This document shows positions 54,201-63,300 of a DNA stretch of 64,000 nucleotides, piece by piece. Origin of the DNA: Pirellulales bacterium. Its GTDB lineage: Bacteria > Planctomycetota > Planctomycetia > Pirellulales > JAEUIK01. A program made the position numbers and the translations under genes. Where the stretch lies: assembly GCA_019636335.1 (NCBI GenBank), contig JAHBXR010000005.1, positions 96,197-160,196 on the forward strand, given 5' to 3'. The notes under the pieces were generated by a model. It had not been told where the DNA came from. It did not search any database and saw nothing but the letters and a program-made list of their open reading frames with translations. Each line of letters starts with the position of its first letter. The first letter of the stretch is position 1.

Positions 54201-54279
54201 TGCAGAACAGGCGTTTGCGTCGCGAGGCAGGGGGGGTCTTCCGAAGCATTTGCATCTGTCTACCGTCTCTTTTCGCCAT
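48235..54279 (-). CDS. Giant secreted subtilase-like protein with P-domains, Ig-like domains and 46-residue C-terminal repeats
   Basis: 2014 residues. N-terminus: a basic run (RRKR), then CIDPLEERSLLAVTG, a variant of the planctomycete LEPR-xLL export motif. Peptidase-like core: GVTIGVISDSFN (Asp189), GSDEGRGMMQLIHDLAPGA (about 221-239, where subtilases have HGT), YYSSAGNN and FFGTSAAAPHAAAIAAL (Ser741). A proprotein-convertase P-like domain lies at about 455-610, inside the peptidase span, and a second at about 870-1040. SdrD/Cna-B-like segments (FIDRDGDGVRDADEQGL; WHDVNGDGIRDPEDLGL) surround a lamin-tail-like domain and an SbsA-like Ig domain. The C-terminus has six 46-residue repeats and a cap ending DRWS. 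It follows the 3030-residue gene by 86 bases. No ribosome site is clear before ATG 54279. Whether it is an active protease is uncertain because the His position is atypical. Confidence 0.8.
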   Translation of the reverse strand: MAKRDGRQMQMLRKTPPASRRKRLFCIDPLEERSLLAVTGFDTSLVDPAGKFSFDLSALHLEHRQFLQSHPNFDATFAPQNLNLNVQSNMVSVYAIAKGGETNQLATGLLSLGLTNGQAQGVVVAGYLPIESLDEMARLSSLQYAYPTYAAKTNAGATVSQADVASNVNTARSQFGLDGTGVTIGVISDSFNALGGAIADAATGDLPPLHQINVLQDIPFGSDEGRGMMQLIHDLAPGAQLAFHTGFISQLDFANGIEELSTEAGAQIIVDDIGWATAPWFQDGFIARAVDKVVADGTAYYSSAGNNANDSYTRSYIASRNFAAGAFESEDFAPAFRGGTLHRDIFKVVVPDRAGLALAMQWDQPFFSQTLPLDGTQPGSLSDYDIYIFDSNFDPFEPEPQGTVVAASNSNNLVTNGSGDPVEFLSFFNGADVSGDTFYVAVFKRFNPVVLNVASTDVPRAIPNDGNTLTSNLVVLNPGGVATNAIITDVNVRLQIDHEWDEDLTVSLVSPNGTVIELFANVGGSGNNFGTPGFMMGLDDEATLAVAEGNPPFANFYIPAEALSLFDGESPYGTWQLLITDNDSHASETPVPPNSGTLQRWSLQITTDADPTPNANILKILHWGGVPVPSIDGFASVSGSSTIIGHPNALGAQATGAVFYQNAPGFTGNPLVNEAFSSLGGTPIVFDTFGTRLATPEIRLKPDISAPDGTNTTFFPGPRTGLPFLDFDVEGDGFPNFFGTSAAAPHAAAIAALMRQAVPDAAPWEIYTAMQQSAIDMYGFGHDFLSGYGYVLADEAIKALGTLRRGSVEGTKFIDRDGDGVRDADEQGLPGFTMYLDMNLNGVRDEISQTFHSKTLPQQIIDALPIFGLTTTMQFPATVYGIPTSTLVDVDVLLTIEHDAVQDLDVFLISPTGRRIQLFADIGGNLDDFLGTILDSEASTSIAAGTAPYTGRYRPQESLVPLYNEDPNGIWWLEVTDDTTLNKGVIYDFGLAIRYLEPTATTDSQGQYKFSNLPIGSYTIAELPQNGWQQTTFSGAAAKPLMVTEIDAGNKDGFEIQNVSDSVLDTRGWFVAISDAPFGNINEFNSVVWQLPDSIGPREVLYRTDSPSDHYFGANIFWNTNNTRIGSGWVMIVDNNGKVVDWVGWGWTPDDIASFDVTVQGVHVKGLHGSWTGAGADRSGLGTLQRTGNKDTNTSSDFRWFNSPSMGEQNYLAGLVLPVASAVNSQNVTLIGNSLTLTGQDFGNRFVGANPKVVASSPAAISAAPLSFIDIVYSEPMNAGSFTLADIVSFTGPGGSLLASISGITPLLGGTVFRVNFTPQSADGTYTIVVGPDVTAADNNARVDQDGDGVPGEATDDRYSYSIVLGSAAIHGTTWHDVNGDGIRDPEDLGLAGWTLYVDANSNGDLDSGERTAVTDADGNYQFLNLPAGSYTIRQVVQPGWEQTFPLANAPQMVSVLAGEVVNDIDFGNQQTVVMALFANLGAVTNQWVGNLNLARRPENYRFTTATGGILTVAPRFSPGAGNVRITVYDAQMNVVATSNAGARLDLPTTAGATYNISIEGTNTNVDVLLANVVEQVGSTVTVHGTAGDDVFYFTTGAKHRITVNGASYEYDPATVTNIIFDGAGGNDYAILTGSAQADLVRFGPGTGKLFGPGFLVDVRAERIEVNSGGGVDSAVFEDSAGADTLVTGAAVSYMVGPGFANAAIGYQVVRATSTAGDDVAIMQDSAGNDTFVSTPAVAAFYGVGLDHEARGFRTVRARASSGNDTAWLYDSTSVDTLVTRPEWTSFQGAGFDHEARGFDVIRARASSGNDIAIMLDSAGDDTFVTTFEWASLKGAGFDHEARGFQTVRGRASSGNDLAVMYDSTGNDTLVTRPEWTALQGPGFDHEARGFGVIRARATAGGFDQAIMLDSAGNDSFVARPEAAQMIGSGFDHEARGFESVRGVASTGYDRAVLIDSVLDDRLTVRRDYAAVQNAHWLAWAVNFDELTARKENGGNNTKVVDAAIGYLFNDRWS
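48438..49275 (-). repeat. In-frame tandem repeat encoding six 46-residue units
   Basis: Six units of about 138 bases encode the pattern GNDxAxMxDSAGNDTxV...GxGFDHEARGFxxVRARASS. A degenerate seventh unit (YDRAVLIDSVLDD) forms the cap that leads to the C-terminus. The same unit type is found in the 3030-residue neighbour. Confidence 0.88.
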
Positions 54280-54365
54280 TCGCGGCGCGGAGCCGCACGG
54301 GTCGTTTTCTAGCGGACGATTGTACTCTGAATTGCCCTACCGCCGGCACCGATCGGCGGCCGTCG

Positions 54366-57300
54366 TCAACTCCAGTGATTCTCCAACACGTAGTCGATCG
54401 AATTCACCGTAACGCTGTTCTGGCCACCCTGGCCCCCTTGCGCCTTCACATTCTTGAAGTTGTAGAATTGCCCGGTCGTCCGGGCGTTGCTCACCTGCGC
54501 CAGATTATTATTGGCGATGAGCGTATCGTCGAGCACGCTGTCGATCAGCGTGGCTTGATCCAGCGACGTGCCGGAGCCTTGTGCCATGACCTGCGCAAAC
54601 CGCTCGACCACGGTTTCCACGTTGGCCGTGGTGAGCCTGGTGGTTTGGAGCGCGAGATCGGCCACCAGGATGTTGGCGCCTTGCGAGCCATACATCGACG
54701 CGCTATCGACGCCGCCGCTGCCGATGGCCTGTACCTTGCGGAAGCCATAGGCCCGGTTGTCGAAACCGACGCCCTTGAGCTGCGCGGTGCCGACGCCCGA
54801 GATGAATGTATCGTTGCCCGCCGAGTCGTACATCATGGCGGTATCAAGGCCGCTGCGCGAGTTCGATTCGACGTGGGCGAAGCCAATGGCCCGATTGTCG
54901 AAGCCGTTGCCCACGAAACGCACATTCCGCGGCGCGGCCGTGAGGGTATCATCCCCGGCCGAATCGTACATCAAAGCGGTGTCGTTGCCGCTGTTGGAGT
55001 ACCCTTCGACCTGTCGGAAGCCATACGCGCGATTGTCGAAGCCTCCTCCCCACAAGCGGACATTGCCGACCGCGGCCAGCAGCACGTCATTGCCGATCGA
55101 GTCGTACATGCGCGCCACGTCGTTGCCGTTGGCCGAAAGCGTTTCGACCAGGGAGAAACCGTAGGCGCGGTTGTCGAAGTTGGCGCCGTTCATGCGGACG
55201 TTCTTCGGCGCGGCCATCATCACGTCGTTGCCGGCCGAGTCGTACATGAAGGCCACGTCATTGCCCGATCGCGAATACGACTCGACCTGATTGAAGCCGT
55301 AGACGCGATGGTCGAACGAGGCGCCGTAGAGCCGCGAATTCGACGGCGAGGTCATGAGTACATCGTTGCCGGCCGAATCGTAGAGTTGCGCGAAGTCTTT
55401 GCCGCCCGAGGAGTTGGCTTCGATCTGGCGGAAGCCGTAAGCACGGTTGTCGAAGCCCGCACCGTAGAGCCGCGTGTTGCCGGGCGCCGCGATGAGCACG
55501 TCGTTGCCGGCCGAGCCGTACATCACGGCCACGTCATTGCCGACGCTGGCGGTCGTCTCGACCTGGGCAAAGCCGTAGGCGCGATTGTCGTAACCGGCGC
55601 CCCTCAGCCGCACCGAGCTCGCCGAGGCGGTCAGCACGTCGTTGCCCGGCGTATCGAACAGGCGGGCCTGATCGTTGCCGCCGCCCGAGTAGACCTCGGT
55701 GTGGGCGAAGCCGTACCCTTCGTTCGAATACACTCCCGGCGCGGCGAGCGTCGTACGCGACGCGGTCATGGTCAGCACCTCGGACCTCGAGCTGCCGTGG
55801 ATGATCATCGTGTTCTTGCCGCCGTTGCCGAAGACGCTGATATTCGGCATGTCCGCCGCCACGATTTCATAGCCGCTGCCGCGGAACTTCACCGTACCAG
55901 CCCACAGCTCGGCGATCTCATCGGCGTCGGAGCCGTTGATCACGACGCGATCGCCGCCGCCAAAACCATTCAGGCGGAAGCTCGTGACCGATTGGGGCAC
56001 GTTGATCACCTTGCCGTTCAACCGCAACGTGGAGCTGGCCAGCGTCGGGCCGGCGATGAACTCGAAGAGATCGAAGCCGGTCGTGCCGTTGACGGTCATT
56101 TCCGTGGGGGGGGGCGCCACCTGCGTATTGGCATTGCCGCCGCCCGAGTTGCTGCCGCCGGCATTGCTGCTGCCGGCACTGGAGCCCGACGAGCCGCCCG
56201 AGCTGGAATTGACCGGGACGTTGCCGCTCGTGCCGCCGCTTTGCCCGGCGCCCGAGCTGCCGACGCCGACGATCGTCTGCGCGGCACTGACACGGAAACG
56301 CTTGCCGAAGATGCCCGTGCTCGTACCGATCGGCGTCGCATCCTGCCCTGTCCAGATGACCACGAAGTTGCCATTCGAATCCATGGCGATGGCAGGCTGT
56401 GTCTGGTCCCCTTCGACGCGTTCGTTGATGTGATACTCGCCCAAGGGCGTGTTCGTGCCGGCGCGGGTCACTTCGATGCCATCGGCTCGGTACGAGCGGG
56501 CATAGATGCCGTTGCCGTCCTTGGTACCGTTGCCATCCTCGTCGTGACCGAAGCTGGTCCAGACGATCGTGAAGTTGCCCGCGGCATCCATCGCAATCGA
56601 CGGCGTCTGCTGGTAATTCAACGTCGTCGCATTGACTCGGAACTCATCGCCGGCTCCTCCCGTGCGGGTAAAACGCCGTGCATAGATGCCGTAGCCGCTG
56701 CCATCCTGGCCGAGCGATTGCCACGTCACGACGAAATCGCCGTCAGCGTCCATGGCAACGTCGGCCAGACGTTGCGGGCCATTGGTGGTCGTATTAACGC
56801 TGAACTCGCCACCCACGGGCTGCGCCGCCGCGTTGTAACGCTGGCCGAAGATACCCCACGAGCTGCCGTCCTGGGCAAAGCTTTCCCAGATAATCACAAA
56901 GTTGCCGTTGTGATCGAGCGCCACGCGCGATTGATCCTGGCGATTGGCCGAGGTGCTGTTGACGCGGAACTCGCCACCGATCTTCGAGCCATTCGAGCCG
57001 TAGCGTTGGGCGTAGACGCCGTCGAGATCGCCGTCTTGTCCCGAACTGGTCCACGAGATGACGAAGTCACCCCCCGGCCCCATGTCGATCGCCGGTTCAA
57101 ATTGCAAGCCCTGCGTGAACGTGTTGACCAGGAACGGCGCACCGCGCGGAGTGCCGGTCGGCGTGAAGGGCTGGGCATAAATGCCCACCGAGTCATGGGG
57201 ACCAGAGCCCGTCCATACGATCATGAAGTTACCATCGCGATCGCGAGCGACCGCGGGGGCCAGATTGATCGACGAGACAGCCGCAGACTCGATGATCTGC

Positions 57301-60300
57301 TGTTCGGTTCCGATCTTGTTGCCGGCGGCATCGAACAACTGGAAGAAGACCGACGTCGCGCCGGCGGGGATGACAATCGTCGGATCGGCCGACGACGGCA
57401 GCGTCGTGGGGCCGCGCCAGACTGCCACGAAGTTGCCGGCGCCATCCATGGCCACCGCCGGTTGGTTTTGCGTGCCAGCGAAGGTCGTATTGACGACAAA
57501 CTCGCCACCGGCGCCCACCGGCTGGCCCCCCTGGCCCCCCCCTCCCGTACCACCGAGGTCGGCAATCGTGAAGAAGTGGTTGTAATTCAGGCCGGGCAGA
57601 CCGTCGTAGTTGCCGTCGAGGAAGTTGGTCGACGTGTCGGCGATAAAGTCACGCACCGTCAACATGTAAGCACCCGGCTCGAGCGGAATGGTTCCGCCGG
57701 CGAAGCCGTTGCCATCGAGCGACAGAATCGCTTCCCACTTCTGCGTCACGGAATTCAAACCGAACTCGATGTGGGTGATGGCGCCGGGCAGCTCGACGCC
57801 ATTGCGCGACAACGACCAGTTGGCCGGATTCGTCACGCTATCGAAGCCGAGATTCCCGTTTACTTGCGAGAGCCTCTCGCTGAAGATCACCTTCATCTGC
57901 AAGAAGGTGCTCGTCATGACCGTGCCCGACTTCAGTTGCGCGTCGGCAACTTGCACATCGGTCACGATCGGGCCAGCATTGTCGCCCGAGATGTTGAACA
58001 AGCGAGCGAAGACCCCCGAAGCACCGGCCCCCGATTCGCCAATGCCCGCGCCCGACCAGGCAATGACGAAATCCCCTTCGCCATCGACTCCCACCGAGGC
58101 GAATTGCTGCGTGCCGACGATCGTCGTATTGACGCGGAATTCATCGACGCCATCGGCCCCCAACGGGGGCGCGAGCGGCGTGCCGTCCGCGGCGAAGCGA
58201 CGAGCAAAGACGCCCGACTGATCCTCGGAATCCGCCTGCGTGCCATTGCCGCTCCAGGCAATGATGAAATCGCCGTCATGGTCCAGCGAAACGGACGGCA
58301 TTTCCTGGTTGCCCAGCACCGAGACGTTCGCCTGGAACTCGACTCCCTGGGGGACGCCGGCCGCGTTGTAGCGTTGCGCGAAGATACCGTAGCCGCTGCC
58401 ATCCTGTCCCGCGCTACTCCAGGCGATGACAAAGTCACCCGACAGATCGATGCCGATCGCGGGACTCTTCTGCACACCGAGTCGGCCGATGGGATTCGTG
58501 GCCGTTCCGGAGTTGACAATAAACTCTGTGCTGAGCGAGCCATCGGGCAGCAGCAGCCGGGCGACGATGTCGGTGCCGATGCCGACCAGGTCGGGCGTGG
58601 TCCAGGCAAAGACGACGCTGCCTTGGGCGCCCATCGCCACGACCGGAGCCTGCTGATTGCCCGCGGTGGTCACATTGACGCGTGCTTCGTTCGTGACGGC
58701 CTGGCCCGCCGAATTGTAGGCGCGGGTGTAGATGCCATAGCCGCTGCCATCCTGTCCCGAGCTGGACCACACGATGAAGAAGTCGCCGTCGACGTCGACG
58801 GCCACCGACGCTTCTCGTTGCGTGCCGCCGATCGTCTGGTTGACCAGGAACGGATTGCCTTGCGGCACGCCCGACGAGTTGAAGCGTCGTGCGTAGATGT
58901 TCGACTCTGACGCCAGATCGCCATCCCGTCCAAAGCCCGACCACACGACAATGAAGTCGCCGTCGGCATCGATGGCAATGCTGGGCGCATTCTGGTGACC
59001 GACGGAGAACGATTGATCCCCGCCCGCGGCCGAGTTGACGCGGAATTCGCCCCCGAGCGGCACGCCATCGCGGGTAAAGCGCTGAACGTAGATGTTACCC
59101 TGGCTCGACGCGTCTCCATCCTGCCCGTAGGACGTCCAGACGACGACGAAATCTCCGTCGGCATCGACTGCCACCGTGCGCGAGCCCCCCGTCCGCTGTG
59201 CGCCGGGCACCGTCGAGTTAACGGGAAATTCGATCTGGGCTTGCGCTTGCTCGGGCAAGACCGAGAAGTTGACCGCGAAGGGGCCACCGGGCAGACCGTC
59301 GTAGTTGCCGTCGAGGAAATTCCCCTCGACGTCGGTGATGCGGTCCGAAATCACAAGAGTGTAATCGCCGTCGAGCAGCGGCTGGATGCCCGGCTCCGAC
59401 ACGTCGCCATCGAGGTAGAGGCGTGCTTCCCATTTGCCGGTGCTCGGATTGAAGCCGAACGTGATGTCGACAATCACGTCGGTCAACAACCCACCGTTGT
59501 AGAAGAGGAACCAGTTGTCGGGATTCAGCACGCTGTTGAAGCCGGTGTCGCCACCTTCGGTCGACATCTCTTCGCTGAACGTGATGACGATCTCGGTGAT
59601 GTTCGTCGCGTCGACCGGCTGGTTCGGAGTGATCTTCGCTCCCCCGGCGAAACCATCGGCGACCGTCGGCGGCACAACGTCGACACGTTGACCGAAACGA
59701 CGTGCGTAGATACCGTCGCCCGAGCCGTCCTGGCCGACGCTGGTCCAGACGACGACATAACTCCCCTGGTGATCGATCGCCACTGAGGGGAAGCGTTGAT
59801 CGCCTACGATGGTCGAGTTCACGCGGAACTCCGAGCCGATCTCACCCGCCCGACCGAACAAAATGCTTCCCACGGCCTCGTTCGGCGCGTAACGTTGGGC
59901 GTAGACGCCGAAGCTATCGGGGATGCCGTTTACCGGGGCGCCGTCGTCCTGATAACTCTCCCAGACGATGACGAAAGTGCCGTCCGGCGTCATCGAGATG
60001 CTCGAGTACTGCTGATTTCCATCCGTGAACGTATTCACCCGGAAGATGCGTACCTGCTCGTTCGTCACCGGATGCGCCACGGTCTGGTCGGTGCCGTCCG
60101 GACGGAAACGCCGGGCGAACACGCCATTCTGACCACCCACGCCGGGGCCATAACCGTTGCCAGATCCGTCGGTGCCATAACTGGTCCAGGTGATGACGAA
60201 GTCGCCATTGGCATCCATGGCCACGCGCGAATACATCTGCGATCCGGATTGATGATCGACCGTTCTCAGGCCGGTGTTCGGCACATTGATCGTATCGTTG

Positions 60301-63300
60301 ACGTTGACGCGCAATTCGCCCGACAGTGGCGTGCCCGAGCTGCTGAAACGCCGATAGTAGATATTCGTGTCGAAGGGGAGATCGCCGTCCTGCGCGTTCG
60401 AGGTCCAGGTGATGACGAAGTTGCCGAACGCGTCGGCGGCGGCCGAGGCGAAACGCTGGTTCTGGAAAGTCGTCTCGTTGACGCGGAACTCGCCACTCAC
60501 GCCCGGGATCGTGGTGTTGACGGCCACCGTCGAGTTCGTGCCGTCGACGAAGACCGGATTGACTGGCACGAGCTGCGGACGATCGAGGCTGCCTCCCTTG
60601 CCGATAAACGTGACGGCGAACTCCGAAGAACTGCGCGCATCGACTTCGACCTCGATGCCGAGGGCGCGCAGCGCGTCTTCGATCTTTTGGGCGGTGACGT
60701 CGTCACGGTCCGTCGTCGAATAGGTGATCAGCGCGGTCACCGGAGCGCCGGCATCGTTCCCCAGGCGCAGGCGGAACGAACCCGTCGTCGGCTCGCCCAG
60801 GATGCGGATGCGCTGCTGCTCGTTGACGCCGCCGAGCCGCTCGCCGGCCGAGGTGTAACGCTGCGCGTAGATGCCGTAGCCGCTTCCGTCTTGCAGATAG
60901 CTTTGCCAGGCGACCACGAAGTCGCCATCGACGTCCATGGCGACCGTCGGAAAGCGTTGAATGCCCTGCACGGTGGAGTTGACGCGGAACTCGGTCGCGT
61001 CGCGGGCATTGCCCCGCGCGTCGAAGCGCCGGGCGAAGACATCCCAGCCGCTGGTGGCATCGTGGCCATAACTCGACCAGGTGACGACAAAGTCGCCGTC
61101 GGTGTCCATGGCCACGGCCGCGTTCGATTGCGTGCCGGTGGCAATCGTGTTGATGCGGATCTCGCCGCCGATCGGCGTCCCGTCGCGATCGTAAAGCTGG
61201 AAAAAGACTCCTTGCGAGTCGGCCTGCCCCGGCTGCGTGCCGTTGCCGCTCCAGACGACGACGTAGTTGCCGTCGCCATCGCGCGCGACGGCCTTGCCCG
61301 TTTCGGGAAGCGTGCTCTGCGCGCCGTTGGTGGTCGTATTGACGCGGGTATCGACGCTGATCGGCACCGTCACATTGAAGTTGCGTACGAAATCGAAGCC
61401 GTTCTTGGTCGCCTCGGCGCTCAGCGTCACCGAGCCGCGGCTTTGCAGCGGATTGCCCACGACGTCGCGAATCGTACGCCGCGCGATCAGGACGTAGTTG
61501 CCATCGACGAGTGGCGTGGCCGATCCCGGCGGGCCCAAGGGGCCGTCGGAATCGAGCGTGACGATCGCCGTCCACTTGTTCGTCGCGGGATCGAGCGAGA
61601 AGCTGACGTTGCGCACGCCGCCGAGCACCTCGGTGCCATCGCGGAACAAGGACCAGTTGTTCGGATTGAGCACGCTGTGCGTGCCGGTCGCACCGCCGGC
61701 GATCGAAAGTTGCTCGTCGAAGATGACGGCCACCTGGCTCACACCCGCTTCAATGACTTGATCCCCCTCCTTGAGGCGTTTGCCGTTCAGGTAGACGTCC
61801 GTCACCAAGGCGCCGGCGGTGTCGGTCGATTCATTGAAACGCTGACCGAAGATGCCCTGGGTATCGCCCGGACCGGAGCCGTCCCACACGATGATGAAAT
61901 CGCCGTCCGGTTCCATTGCCATCGACGGATGCCGTTGAATGCCGGCGGTCGTCGTGTTGACGCGTTGCGGGAAGAAGGTCAGGCTGCCGGGCAACTCGGC
62001 GTTGGTCGTGTTGTTCGCGCCGACGGCGGGGAAGACCGCGGCGGCATGATAGCGCACCATCCAGATGCCGCGCGAATCGAAATCGGTATAGCCGAACAAG
62101 TCGTAAGCGCCCTGCCCTTCGAAGGCGATGACGAAGTCGCCATCGGCATCCATTGCCACCGTGGGATGCACGTCATTGCTGAGCCAGAACGGATTGATCG
62201 GGAACGGATCCTGGGTCGGATCGCCGAGGACGACGTTCACGCGGCTATCCACGGGGGAGGCGGGCGTGGCACCGTTGGCGGCCGCTGGGTTCAAGATGAA
62301 CCGCCGGAAATAAATGCCGAACGACTCCGGTCCAGGCGCGTTCACGATGACGTCGTTGTCCTGGAAACTTTCCCAGACCACGACGAAGTTGCCGTCCGCG
62401 TCCATCGCGATGGCCGCATTGCGCTGCGTTTGCTGCGTGGCGGCCAATTGCGGCGGGATATTCTCGATGTCGATGCCGGGGCCGAACGTGGTCGTGTAGG
62501 CCGCGCTGCTGACGTTGACCGTGAACTGAGTGCCGATCGGCAGCCCGGATGGCGAGTAAACCCGGCCGAGAATATCGGAATCGATCAGTCCGTCGAGCTT
62601 GCCGTCTCCTTCCCAGACGATCACGAAATGTCCGTCGCGGGACATGGCGATGGCGGGATTGGATTCGTACTGGTAGGACGGAATATTGATGTCGTTGACG
62701 AGAAACTCGTTGCCGATTCGTTCGCCGTTGAAGTTGAAGAGCTGCCCGCGGACGTCGTTGAAAAAGCTGAAATCCTGCGCGCGTGTTTCCCAAGCGATGA
62801 CAAACTGCCCATCGGCATTCATCGCCACGGCAGGATTAAGCTGATCGTGCATGGTCGTGGCGTGCACTTGGAATTCGGCGCCGACCTTCTGGCCGCGCGA
62901 ATTGAAGCGTTGGGCATAGATACCCGCGCTTCCGTCGTAGGCGTCCTGCTGCGAGCTTTCCCAGACGATGACGAAATCGCCGTCCGCGTCCATCGCCACC
63001 GAGGCGTTGCGCTGATCGCCTTCGGTGAACGTGTTGACCTGCACTTCGTCCGTAATGGCCACGCCCTGGCGGTTGAACATGCGCATGTAGACGCCGGCGC
63101 CGTCGCCATCCTGACCGTTCCCGTCCTGGTCGAGATAGCTCGTCCAGACGACGACGAAGTCGCCGTCGTGATCGACCGCCACGGCCTGATTGCGGGCTTC
63201 GACGCCCGAACCATCAGCGGCATCTGGGAATGACTGGCTGGGTCGGGCGAGCAATTGCACGTATTGCGAGCTGCTGGCGGGGTTCACCTGGAACTGATTG

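Noticed and set aside
54714..55679. CRISPR-like regular repeats
   Set aside because: The 138-base units are in-frame coding repeats with no constant repeat/variable spacer structure and no cas genes nearby.
54375..63233. Very long open frames on the plus strand (54375-58910 and 59796-63233) opposite the 3030-residue gene
   Set aside because: They mirror the repeat structure of the real gene, are rich in Arg/His/Asp as expected from antisense of Ala/Gly/Val/Asp codons, and show no family pattern, signal peptide or ribosome site.
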